Shown here one piece after another: positions 1-9,206 of a stretch of 64,000 bases of DNA. Under the pieces are notes generated by a model, which made no database searches, was not told the DNA's origin, and saw only the letters and a program-made list of their open reading frames with translations. The position numbers were made by a program, and so were the translations under genes. The stretch's first letter is position 1, and the number at the start of each line of letters is the position of its first letter. Source of the stretch: CAVPGP01 sp963718065. Lineage in GTDB: Bacteria; Actinomycetota; Thermoleophilia; Gaiellales; Gaiellaceae. The DNA lies in contig CAVQYE010000011.1 in NCBI GenBank assembly GCA_963718065.1, positions 1 to 64,000 of the forward strand, written 5' to 3'.

Positions 1-3
1 TCG

Positions 4-2221
4 CTAGGCGAGCGCGACATCGTCCGGCCGCACCGGCACGCGCGTCAGCTCCAGGCCGGTCGCGGCGCGCAGCGCGGAGACGACAGCGGCGGTCGAGACG
101 ACGGTCGGCGGCTCGCCGACGCCCTTGACGCCGAACGGGGCGTCGGGCTCGGGATTCTCGATCAGCACGGACTCGACCGGCGGCATGTCGAGCGTGGTCG
201 GGATCAGGTAGTCGGTGAAGCTGGCGTTCGTGATCAGGCCGTCGCGCGTCTGGATCTCCTCCATCAACGCCAGGCCGATTCCCTGTGCGGTGCCGCCCTC
301 GATCTGACCCTCGACCTGCATCGGGTTGATCGCCTTGCCCACGTCCTGCGCGGTGCCGATCCAGACGACGCGTGTGAGTCCGAGGTCGACGTCGACCTCG
401 GCGACGACCTTCATCGCGGCGACCGCCAGCGCCACGTGCGCGCGCTCGCCGGTGATCTGACCCGTCTCGGGATCGAGCGGCGTCGTGCGCGGATGCCGGT
501 AGACGCGTTCGACGTCGACCTCGCCGCCGCCGTTCCGCTCCCGCTCCTCCTTCGCCGCGCGGCAGGCGAGCTGCACCGCGCCGGCGACCATCCACGTGAG
601 GCGCGAAGCGGAGGCCGAGCCCGCGGAGCCGACGGTGGAGGTCGTGTGCGAAGCGAGGCGGACGTCGTCGGTGCCGAGCTCCGTGCGCGCGACCTGGAGC
701 ATGACGTTCGTGACGCCTTGCCCGACCTCGACCGCGGCACAGTGAATCTCGGCGGAGCCGTCGTCGAAGATGCGGACGCGCGCGGCGGTCGAGTCGTCGA
801 AGCCCTCGGAGTAGCAGATGTTCTTGAAGCCGACGGCGAAGCCCTCGCCGCGGCGGACGCCCTCGCCACGCGTCGTGTTGCCCGCGCCGCCGGGGAGCCT
901 GATCGCCTCGCGCGGGAGCTCCTCGGCCGGCGGCGGAGTGAGCGCCGCCGCCGCGCGAATCACCTCGGCGACCGGCAGCGAGCCGGTGAGCTTCTGTCCC
1001 GTCGCGAGGATGTCGCCCGGCGCCAGGGCGTTCAGCAGCCGCAGCTCGATGGGGTCGATGCTGAGGGCGGCGGCGAGCTTGTCCATCTGCGCCTCGGCCG
1101 CGAAGCAGGTCTGCACCGCGCCGAAGCCGCGCATCGCGCCGCAGGGCGGGTTGTTCGTGTAGACGGCAGTCGACTCGACGAAGACGTTGTCGACGCGGTA
1201 GGGGCCTGCAGCGAACGAGGCGGCGTTCGAGGCGACCGCGGTGGACGACGACGCGTAGGCGCCGCCGTCGAGCAGGATCCGCATCCTCACGGAGACGAGG
1301 CGGCCGTCCTTCGTCGCACCGTGCTCGCACCAGATCCTCGCGGGGTGGCGGTGGACGTGGCCGACGAACGACTCGTCGCGCGCGTAGACGAACTTCACCG
1401 GCCGGTTGGTGTGCAGCGCGAGGAGCGCGCCGTGGATCTGCATCGAGAGGTCCTCGCGGCCGCCGAAGGCGCCGCCGACGCCGGCGAGGTGGATGCGCAC
1501 CTGCTCGGGCGCGAGGCCGAGGCACGGCGCCACCTGGTCGCGGTCGACGTGCAGCCACTGGGTCGCGACGTAGACGTCGACGCCGCCTTCGCCGTCGGGC
1601 ACGGCGAGGCCGGACTCGGGGCCGAGGAACGCCTGGTCCTGCATGCCGAGCTCGTAGACGCCGCTCACCGTGACGTCGGCCTGCGGCGTCCGGGTCGCCG
1701 TGGCGGATGATCATGTGCCGGACGACGTTCGGTCGCGGGTCGTCGTGGTAGCCGTGACCCATCGTCGGCCGGTCCGGGTGCAGCGGCTCCTGCTCGGTCG
1801 CGCGCTCCGGGTCGACGACGGGCTCGAGCGGCTCGTACTCGACGCGCACCTTCTCGGCCGCGCGGCGCGCCTGCTCGGGGTGCTCCGCCGCGATCACGAC
1901 GACCGCCTCGCCGTAGTAGCGCACGCGGTCGATCGCGAGCACCGGCTGGTCCGGGAACTCGAGCCCGTAGCGCTTCTGTCCCGGCACGTCCTCGTGCGTC
2001 AGCACCGCGTGGACGCCCGGCATGGCAAGCGCCTGCGAGATGTCGATCTCGCGAATCGTCGCGTGCGCATGCGGGCTGCGGACCGTGTGCCCCCAGAGCA
2101 TCCCGGCCGCGTTGAGGTCGCTCGCGTACGCGAACTCCCCGGTCGTCTTCGGCGCGGCGTCCGGGCGCGTGATCGACTCGCCGACGCGGCCCAGCTGGAG
2201 CCTGCGGACGGCGGAGCTCAC
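4..2221 (-). CDS. xdhA: Xanthine dehydrogenase, molybdopterin-binding subunit (frameshifted)
   Basis: This is the molybdenum-cofactor subunit of a xanthine dehydrogenase-type hydroxylase, which oxidises hypoxanthine and xanthine to urate in the cytoplasm. The C-terminal 554 residues (4-1668) are uninterrupted. They contain GGAFGGRED, the substrate-binding MRGFGA motif, EVGQGVTN and, near the C terminus, GVKGVGEPPT with the catalytic Glu. The first ~180 residues (LQLGRVGESITRPDAAP...) lie in another minus-strand frame, so the frame breaks near 1685, probably a one-base sequencing indel. GTG at 2221 begins the family-like N terminus; another in-frame GTG lies at 2245. It is the last gene of the xdhB-xdhC-xdhA order, separated from xdhC by repeat copy A. 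Confidence 0.9.
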
Positions 2222-2252
2222 GCCCGACTCGCCCCAAAAGGACACCCAAAAG

Positions 2253-2367
2253 CCCCACCCTGGGTGGGGATGAAGATCCACCCGCCACCCGTCTTCGACG
2301 GTACCGGGAAACGACGCACCTGTCTGTGACGGAACGCGATCAATTGCTGGAACTTCTCGTCCACAGG
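2253..2367 (-). repeat. Dispersed intergenic element, copy A
   Basis: Read on the minus strand, this 115-bp stretch matches copies at 9070-9180, 14601-14694 and 63755-63830. Shared parts in order are an AAGTTCC...CAAT block, a TGCG word, an 8-9 nt spacer, CGGTA with the -10-like TACCGT, a GGGTGGCGGGTGGA arm, and the palindrome CCCCACCCAGGGTGGGG (2253-2269), here followed by CTTTT. It sits between xdhC and xdhA. The GGGTGG arm and the 3' GGGTGGGG can both pair with the central CCCCACCC, so two exclusive hairpins are possible. Function is unknown; regulatory leader, small RNA or repetitive palindrome are all open. Confidence 0.75.
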
Positions 2368-2373
2368 TCACGA

Positions 2374-2833
2374 TCACGCGCTCCCGGCGGCCAGGCGGAC
2401 GGCGTCGAAGATCTTGGCGTAGCCCGTGCAGCGGCACAGGTTGCCCGACAGCGCCTCGCGCATCTCGTCGTCGGACGGGCTCGGGTTGTCGCGGATCAGC
2501 GCGGCCGTCGCGACGATCAAGCCCAGGCGTGCAGAAGCCGCACTGCACCGCCCCGGCCTCGACGAACGCCTCTTGCACGCGGTGGAGCTGCTCGCCCTCG
2601 GCGAGGCCCTCGACCGTGACGATCTCGTGCCCGTCCGCCTGCGCCGCCAGCACGAGGCACGCACACACGAGCGTCCCGTCCAGAAGCACCGAGCACGAGC
2701 CGCACTCGCCCTGCTCGCAGGCGTTCTTCGAACCCGGCAGGCCCATCCGCTCACGCAGCGCGAAGAGGAGGCTGTCCCCCTCCCAGACGTCCGCCTCCAT
2801 GCGCTCGCCGTTGACGGTGACGTCGATCCTCAC
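2374..2833 (-). CDS. xdhC: Xanthine dehydrogenase, 2Fe-2S subunit (frameshifted)
   Basis: This small iron-sulfur subunit (about 150 residues) relays electrons from the molybdenum site to FAD. The N-terminal half has a plant-ferredoxin-like cluster motif (ACEQGECGSC, later CAC). The C-terminal half has the second cluster motifs CGFCTPG and CRCTGY. The two halves are in different frames because of an extra base near 2524, just after CTPG. The start is GTG at 2833, overlapping the expected xdhB stop (GTGA), which indicates translational coupling. A missing base near 2868 makes the upstream xdhB frame run directly into this gene as sequenced. The intact family form would have one start and one frame. 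Confidence 0.88.
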
Positions 2834-3622
2834 GCCAGGCACCGCTCCAGCGCCCGCTCGCGTGAGGACCTTCAACGCGTGCCGGCGATACGCCGCGGTG
2901 CCGCGCACGTCGTCGATCGGCGACGCCGCCGCCGCGACCTGCTCGGGGAACGACTCGCGCTCCTCGAGCGGCGCCGTCACGAGGCCGGTCACCGGCCCCG
3001 ACGAGCCGTACGACGCCCGCAGCTCGCCCCGCTCGCGGTCGGCGGAGAGCGCGAGCGAGCACACGGCGATCACCATCGCGTTCCGCGGGCCGATCTTCAT
3101 GAACGTCTGCGAGGCGCCCGACGGGGAGAGCCACACCGCAGTGATCAGCTCGTCCGGCTCGAGCGTGTTCCGCTTCGGCCCGACGAGGAACTCCCCGAGC
3201 GGCACCCGCCGCACGCCGCGCACGCTCGCGAGCTCGACCTCGGCGTCCTCGATCACGAGCGGCGGCAGCGCGTCGCCGGCCGGAGAAGCGGTGCCGAGAT
3301 TGCCGCCGATCGTGCCGCGGTTGCGGATCTGCGGCGAGCCGACGGTCCGCGACGCCTCGGCGAGCGCGGGGAGAAGCCGCGCGAGCTCGGTCTGCATCAC
3401 CTCGGTGTAGGTCAGCCCTGACCCGAGACGCACGCTGCCGTTCTCGCGCGACCAGCCTCGCAGCTCGGGCACCTCGTTCAGATTCAGGAGCGCCTCCGGC
3501 CGGCTGTGATCGAAGTTGAGCTCGACCATCAGGTCGGTCCCGCCCTGGATCGGGCGCGCGCCGGGCCGCTCCGACTTCAGCCGCAGCGCCTCCTCGAGTG
3601 TCCGCGGGGTGAGGACGTCCAT
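2830..3622 (-). CDS. xdhB: Xanthine dehydrogenase, FAD-binding subunit
   Basis: FAD-binding subunit of the CoxM/XdhB family, about 264 residues, passing electrons to NAD. It begins MDVLTPRTLEEALRLKSE, has the FAD pyrophosphate loop PIQGGTDLMVEL near residue 28 and the second FAD motif NRGTIGGNLGTASPAGD near residue 105. ATG at 3622 lies only 26 bp from the divergent adenine deaminase start. The expected C terminus (ERALERCLA then TGA at 2830) needs one base that is missing near 2868. As printed, the frame instead reads through and fuses to the iron-sulfur subunit. First gene of the minus-strand xdh operon. Confidence 0.88.
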
Positions 3623-3648
3623 TGGGCGACAAGATACGGTACTCCGCC
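3623..3648. promoter_or_regulatory. Divergent xdh/ade promoter
   Basis: Only 26 bp separate the xdhB ATG (minus) and the ade ATG (plus). The spacer holds overlapping TANNNT-type -10 candidates, TACGGT on the plus strand and TACCGT/TATCTT on the minus strand, each within about 15 nt of a start. No Shine-Dalgarno sequence fits, so both genes may be leaderless. A shared spacer this short would let one regulator control both halves of the purine island. The promoter calls are inference from spacing and -10 resemblance. Confidence 0.45.
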
Positions 3649-5338
3649 ATGGAGTCCTCGCTCCCGCGCCGCCTCGCAGTCGCCCGCGGGGACGAGCCGG
3701 CAGACCTCGTGATCCGCGGCGGGAAGGTGCTCTCCGTCTTCACGCGCGAGTGGCTGGAGACCGACGTCGCGATCGTCGACGGCTGGATCGCGGGGCTCGG
3801 CGACTACGAGGGCGCAGAGACGCTCGACGCGACCGGCAAGTGGGTCGTGCCGGGCTTCGTCGACGCGCATCTCCACCTCGAGTCGTCGAAGCTGCTCGTG
3901 GACGAGTTCGCGCGGCTCGTGCTGCCGCTCGGGACGACCGCGGTCGTCGCCGACCCGCACGAGATCGCGAACGTGCTCGGCACCGACGGCGTGCACTGGC
4001 TGCTCGACTCGTCGGCGGGCGTGCCGCTCGACGTCTACTTCATGGCGTCGTCGTGCGTCCCGGCGTCGTCCTTCGAGTCGCCCCGCCGCGAGCTGACACC
4101 CGGCGACCTCGAGGGCCTGCTGCGCCGCCGCCGCGTGATCGGGCTCGCCGAGATGATGAACTTTCCCGGGGTGATCAACGGCACCGAGCACGAGCTCGCG
4201 AAGCTCGCGCTCGCCCGCCACGTGGACGGCCATGCTCCGGGCGTGCTCGGCCGGGACCTGCAGGCGTACGCCGCCGCCGGGATCCGCTCCGACCACGAGG
4301 CATTCACAGCCGAGGAGGGCCGCGAGCGGCTCCGCGCCGGGATGTGGCTGCTGATCCGCGAGGCCTCCGCGGCGCGCAACCTGCGGGCGCTGCTGCCGCT
4401 CGTGCAGGAGTTCGGCCCGCACCGCTGCGCCTTCTGCACCGACGACCGCGAGCCGGAGCACATCGCCGACGACGGCCACATCAACTCGATGGTGCGCGAC
4501 GCAGTGGCGTTCGGGATCCCGCCCGAGGAGGCGCTCGTGCTCGCGTCGCTGAACCCGGCCGTCTACCACGGCCTCGACCACCTGGGCGCGATCGCTCCGG
4601 GCTACCAGGCCGACATCCTGCTGCTCCCCGACCTGAAGGACTTCGTGCCGGAGACCGTGCTGAAGGCCGGGCGCGCCGTCGTCGAGATCCCGGAGGCGGA
4701 GGTGCCCGAGTGGGTCAAGCACACGGTGCGGGTGCAGCCGGTCGCCTCGAACGACTTCCTCATCCCCTGGGACGGCGGCCGGATGCGCGTCATCGACCTG
4801 ATCCCGGATCAGATCGTCACCGGCTCGCGCGGTCGAGGAGCCGACGGTCGTAGACGGGCTGGCGGTCGCCGACCCGGAGCGCGACCTCGTCAAGATCGCC
4901 GTCATCGAGCGCCACCTCGGCACCGGGCGGATGGCACTCGGCTTCGTTCGCGGCTTCGGCCTAAAGCGAGGCGCGCTCGCCAGCTCGCTTTCCCACGACG
5001 CGCACAACGTCGTCGTCGTCGGCGTCGACGACGCGGCGATGGCGCGCGCGGTGACGCGGCTCTCGGAGCTCGGCGGCGGCATCGTCGTCGTCGAGGATCA
5101 GGGCGTCCGCGCCGAGCTGCCGCTGCCCATCGCCGGCCTGCTCTCGGACCGGCCGCTCGCGGAGGTCGTCGCGTCGAGCCACGCGATCGTCAAGGCGGCG
5201 GAGAATCTCGGCTGCACGTTCCCGGCGCCGTTCCAGATGCTCGCGTTCCTCGCGCTCTCGGTGATCCCGAGCCTGAAGATCACCGACCAGGGACTCGTCG
5301 ACGTCGACCGCTTCGAGCTCGTCCCGCTGAAGGTATGA
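3649..5338 (+). CDS. ade: Adenine deaminase (one frameshift)
   Basis: Adenine deaminase of the amidohydrolase superfamily, converting adenine to hypoxanthine and ammonia. The first ~390 residues have the family start (DLVIRGGKVLSVFT), the metal motif FVDAHLHLES, and FCTDDREPEHIADDGH with the catalytic Asp region. The frame breaks near 4828, where one extra base occurs in a GCGC run. It resumes with the C-terminal ade domain (LVKIAVIERHLGTG, GFGLKRGALASS, SHDAHN) and ends at TGA 5336-5338. Total length is about 562 residues, within family range. ATG at 3649 is chosen over TTG at 3622 because it gives the usual N terminus. The stop overlaps the next start (ATGA). Confidence 0.9.
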
Positions 5339-6658
5339 GCACGCTCTACACCGACGCCTGGGTCGTGACGATGGACGACGCCGAGACGGAGCATCCGAGC
5401 GGCTGGCTGCTCGTCGAGGAGGGCGCGATCGCCGCCGTCGGAGCGGGCGAGGAGCCCGCCGCCGACGAGCGGGTCTCCCTGGGCGGCTCGGTCGTCCTGC
5501 CGGGCCTCGTGAACACGCACCATCACCTGTACCAGACGCTGACCCGCGCGCGGGCGCAGCAGGCCGATCTCTTCACGTGGCTGAAGACGCTCTATCCGAT
5601 CTGGGCGGGCGTCGACGCCGAGTCGGAGTACGCGGCCGCGCGCACCGGCCTCGCGGAGCTCGCGCTCTCCGGCTGCACGACCGTCTTCGACCACCACTAC
5701 GTCTTCCCGCGCGGGCAAAGCGGGCTCTGGGAGGCCGAGGTGCAGGCGGCGCAGGAGCTCGGCGTGCGGATCGTCGCCTCGCGCGGGTCGATGGACCTCG
5801 GCGAGTCCGACGGCGGGCTCCCGCCCGACTCGCTCGTCGAGGACATCGACACGGTGCTCGCCGAGACGGAGCGGCTCGCCGCTCTCGCGGACGGAGAGAT
5901 GGTGCAGCTGGCGGTCGCGCCGTGCTCGCCCTTCTCGGTCACGAAGCGGCTGATGGACGAGTCGGCCGACCTCGCGCGCCGGCTCGGGCTCGTCCTGCAC
6001 ACGCATCTCGCCGAGACGGTCGAGGAGGAGGCGTATTGCCAGGAGCTCTACGGCTGCACGCCGGTCGAGTACCTCGCCGACCTCGGCTGGCTCGCCGGCG
6101 ACGTCTGGTGCGCGCACTGCGTGCATCTCTCGGAGCGCGACATCGCGACCTTCGCCGACGACCGGCACGGGCGTCGCGCACTGCCCGTCCTCGAACCTCC
6201 GACTCGGCGCAGGCGTCGCGCCGGTGCGGCCGCTGCTCGACGCGGGCGTTCGCGTCGGGCTCGGCGTCGACGGCTCGGCGTCGAACGAGCGCAGCGACCT
6301 CTTCTTGGAGGTGAAGCAGGCGCTGCTCGTGGCACGCGGGCGCGACGGCGGCGAGGCGATGACCGCGCGCGACGCGATCCGTCTCGGCACACGCGGTGGC
6401 GCGGCGGTGCTCGGACGCGGCGACATCGGCTCGCTCGAGCCGGGCAAGCGCGCCGACTTCGCGGCCTAGCGCACCGACGGGCTCGAGCTCGGCGGGGCGG
6501 ACGACCCGGTCGCCGGCCTCGTCTTCTCCGGCCCGCACCGCGTCGACCTCGTCGTCGTGAACGGCGAGCCGGTCGTCCGCGGCGGCGCTCTCGTCCGGGC
6601 CGACGAGCAGGAGATCGCGCGCGAGCACCGCATCCAGGCGAGGAGGTTCAGCGGATGA
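5335..6658 (+). CDS. 8-oxoguanine deaminase-like amidohydrolase (frameshifted)
   Basis: Metal-dependent deaminase, about 440 residues, of the TrzN/AtzA/guanine-deaminase family. The metal motif VNTHHHLYQTLTRA, the following LFTWLKTLYPIW, HTHLAET, WCAHCVH and LGVDGSASNERSDLF are all present. The NTHHH...LTRA pattern is typical of 8-oxoguanine deaminases, which produce urate; guanine or another aminopurine is the alternative substrate. An extra base near 6160 shifts the frame, and an in-frame TAG at 6467-6469 replaces what is probably a Trp codon (FAAxRTDGLELGG). The last 62 codons continue in that frame to TGA at 6656. Start and stop both overlap neighbours by 4 bp. Confidence 0.78.
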
Positions 6659-6950
6659 GCCAGACGACGATCTCCACCCACGTGCTCGACACCGAGCGCG
6701 GCCGGCCGGCCGCCGGCGTCCGCGTCGAGCTCTATCGGGGCGACGACCTCGTCGGCGCCGGCGAGACCGACGACGACGGGCGCATCGCCGAGCTCGCCGA
6801 GCGGAGAAGCCGGGCACGTACCGCATCGTCTTCCGCCCGACGTCGCCGTTCTTCCGCCGCGTCGAGCTGGAGATCGACCTCGGCGCCGGCCACCATCACG
6901 TGCCGCTGCTCGTCTCGTCCTACGCGTGCGCGAGCTACCGCGGCAGCTGA
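6655..6950 (+). CDS. uraH: 5-hydroxyisourate hydrolase (frameshifted)
   Basis: Transthyretin-like hydrolase that converts 5-hydroxyisourate, the first product of urate oxidation, to OHCU. It begins MSQTTISTHVLDTERGRPAAGV, shown here only as its opening STHVLDTERGRPA signature, and ends with the diagnostic C-terminal SYRGS. The frame breaks near 6806, between LAE and PGTYRIVFRPTSPFF, and is restored by one base. At ~98 residues it is slightly short for the family. The start overlaps the preceding stop (ATGA). Confidence 0.9.
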
Positions 6951-7368
6951 CGGCGGACGAGCTCGCGGAGCTCTTCGAGGGCCGGACGCGGTTCGTCGAG
7001 CGGCTCGCCGAGCTCGAGGATCCGCTCGGGCGCGCACGCGAGCAGGCCCGGCTCTTGAGCGACGAGGAGAAGAAAGAGGTGCTCGACGCGCACCCCGCGA
7101 TCGGAGCGCTCGAAGCTCTCGGCTCGGTCGGCCGCCGAGCAGGGAAGCGCCGACGACGACCCGGCAGTGCTCGCCGAGCTCGCCGAGCTGAATCGCGCCT
7201 ACGAGGAGCGCTTCGGCTTCCGCTTCGTCGTCTTCGTCAACCGGCGGCCCGAAGCAGGAGCTCGTGCCGATCCTCCGCGAGCGGCTCGAGCGGACCCGCG
7301 AGGAGGAGCTGGCGACGGCGATCGACGAGCTCGTCTCGATCGCGGAGGACCGATGGCGCAACTCCTAG
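6926..7368 (+). CDS. uraD: OHCU decarboxylase (frameshifted)
   Basis: Decarboxylates 2-oxo-4-hydroxy-4-carboxy-5-ureidoimidazoline to S-allantoin, completing urate breakdown with uraH and puuD. Family features are FVERLAELEDP, LDAHPAIGA containing the conserved His, ERFGFRFVVFVNRRP, and the C-terminal LATAIDELVSIAEDRW. These segments sit in three frames, with breaks near 7125 and 7252 consistent with single-base indels. GTG at 6926 overlaps the end of uraH by 25 bp; the true start could be a few codons further in, near LTADELAELF. The stop overlaps the puuD start. Confidence 0.85.
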
Positions 7369-8568
7369 CGATCGGCTCCTACTGGTGGGACTGGGGCAAC
7401 CTGCTCATCCGCTGGCTGCACGTGGTCGCGGCGATCGCGTGGATCGGCTCCTCGTTCTACTTCATCGCGCTCGACAACCACCTGCTGCCGCCGGCCGACG
7501 AGCGCGACTCGGCGACGCGGCGTCGGCGGCGAGGTCTGGGAGGTCCACGGCGGCGGCTTCTACCACGTGCTCGAAGTTCCGCGTCGCGCCGAAGACGCTT
7601 CCCGAGCCACTGTACTGGTTCAAGTGGGAGGCGTACACGACGTGGCTCTCGGGCTTCGCGCTCTTCGTCGTCGTCTTCTTCGTCCACGCCTCGACGTTCC
7701 TCGTCGACACGTCGGTGGCCGATCTCGAGGCCTGGCAGGCGGTCGCGATCTCGATCGCCGGCCTCGCGCTCGCGTGGGTCGTCTACGACGAGCTCTGCCG
7801 CGTTCTCGGCAACGCCGAATGGCTCTCGGCCTTGGCGGTGTTCGCGTTCGTCGCGCTGTCGCGCGTGGGGAGCGAGCGAGCTGCTTCGCGGCCCGCGCGG
7901 CGTACATCGAGGTCGGCGCGATGCTCGGCACGATCATGGTCGGCAACGTCTTCTTCGTGATCATCCCGGCGCACTGGGAGCTGGTTCGCGCGAAGCAGGA
8001 GGGCCGCGAGCCGGACCCGCGGTGGAACGGGCTGCGCGGCAAGCAGCGGTCGGTGCACAACAACTACCTGACGCTGCCGGTCGTCTTCGCGATGCTCGTC
8101 GGGCCACTTCCCGTTCACGTACGGGCATGCGCACGCGTGGCTGATCCTCGTCGTGCTGATGGCGATCGGCGCCTGGATGCGGCACTACTTCAACCTCCGC
8201 CACGTGGGCCGGAACGCGTGGTGGATCCCCGTCGCGCGCTGCGGTCGGCGATCGTCGCTCTCGCCGTGGTGATCCGGCCCGACGAATCGTCCCAGTCGAC
8301 GGGTGGCCCAGCCGTCTCGCTGGCGCAGGTGCAGTCGATCGTGCAGCAGCGCGTGCGCGCCGTGCCACTCGCTGAACCCGACGCCGGCCCGGGTTCTCGT
8401 CCGCGCCGATGCGGGATCCGGCTCGACACGCGCGGCGGAGATCGAGTCGCAGGCCGAGCTGATCAAGGCGCAGGCCGTCGACTCGCAGCGCAATGCCGCT
8501 CGGGAACGTGACCAGCATGACCGCACGCCGAGCGCGACATGCTCGCGCGCTGGCTCGCCTCCCGGTAG
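7353..8568 (+). CDS. puuD: Membrane urate oxidase PuuD with C-terminal cytochrome c (many frameshifts)
   Basis: Integral membrane urate hydroxylase of the PuuD family, expected to oxidise urate and pass electrons to the respiratory chain through a C-terminal c-type heme. N-terminal segments include IRWLHVVAAIAWIGSSFYF and WKWEAYTTWLSGF-like helices (here WFKWEAYTTWLSG). Later come AYIEVGAMLGTIM, NVFFVIIPAHWELV, and RSVHNNYLTLPVVFAML followed by HFPFTYGHAHAW. Near 8345-8390 a heme-binding CAPCHSLNPT is readable, and LARWLASR precedes TAG at 8566. At least six frame breaks occur (about 7520, 7868, 8100, 8235, 8360-8430, 8495). Overall length matches a ~405-residue protein. Confidence 0.85.
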
Positions 8569-8578
8569 GTTGCCGCGG

Positions 8579-8991
8579 ATGCTGCGAGATCGTCGCCGCC
8601 GGGTTCACGTTCCGCGCCCGCTTCGAGGAGGACGCTGGCGCCGCGACCGTCGCCGCGTTCCGGGCGATGCTGCCGTTCGAGGACCGGATCATCCACTGCC
8701 GCTGGAGCGGCGAGTCGAACTGGATCCCGTGGGGCGACCGCGAGCTCGGGCATCGGCCCGGAGAACGCGACGTGCTATCCGCACCCCGGCGAGCTCGCTC
8801 CTCTACCCGGGCGGCGCTGAGCGAGACGGAGCTGCTGTTCCCCTACGGCCACTGCGCCTTCGGCTCGAAGGCGGGCGCGCTCGCGGGCGAACCACTTCGC
8901 GACGGTCGTCGAGGGCAACGAGCACCTGCCCGCCCTCGGCCGGCTGACGCTCTGGGAAGGCGCGCAGCCGATCTCGTTCCGCGAGGCGTAG
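8579..8991 (+). CDS. DUF3830 family protein (frameshifted)
   Basis: About 135 residues resembling the cyclophilin-fold DUF3830 family, whose activity is not established. Readable parts are FTFRARFEEDAGAATVAAF, IHCRWSGESNWIPWGD, CYPHPGEL, LLFPYGHCAFGSKAG and a C-terminal LTLWEGAQPISFREA. They lie in several frames, with breaks near 8583, 8750, 8800 and 8890. The start is taken as ATG 8579, 10 bp after puuD; an extra T directly after the ATG disrupts the frame. Its position suggests a role in purine or ureide breakdown, which is inference from context. Confidence 0.65.
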
Positions 8992-9069
8992 CGCCCGCAC
9001 CGAGCGGCCGCTCTCAACGAGCCGAGCGCGCCGCACCAACGAGCCGCGCCCAACGGCGAGCGCGTCGCT

Positions 9070-9180
9070 GTGGACGAAAAGTTCCGCAATCGTTCCACCC
9101 CGACACGGACATGTGCGCATTTCGCCGGTAGGCTCGACACCGGGTGGCGGGTGGAGCTCCAATCCCCACCCAGGGTGGGG
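9070..9180 (+). repeat. Dispersed intergenic element, copy B
   Basis: The best-preserved partner of copy A. It starts GTGGACGAAAAGTTCC and contains CAATCG, TGCGC, an 8-nt spacer and CGGTAGGCTCGAC with a TANNNT box. It continues with GGGTGGCGGGTGGA and ends in the 17-nt palindrome CCCCACCCAGGGTGGGG (9164-9180). It fills the gap between two convergent genes (DUF3830 and the amidohydrolase). A promoter here would transcribe antisense into the amidohydrolase 3' end unless the hairpin terminates it. Confidence 0.8.
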
Positions 9181-9206
9181 CCGTGGACGGGCCTGGCCGG
9201 GAGGGA

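Noticed and set aside
2253..2269. CCCCACCCTGGGTGGGG as an ordinary terminator of xdhC
   Set aside because: The palindrome recurs within a longer conserved element at several unrelated sites and only copy A has a T-run, so a plain terminator does not explain it. Termination as part of its role remains possible.
3622..7191. A single 1189-codon plus-strand reading frame
   Set aside because: It joins the first part of ade, most of the 8-oxoguanine deaminase and the start of uraH through frameshifted, Arg-rich linkers. It is several genes, not one protein.
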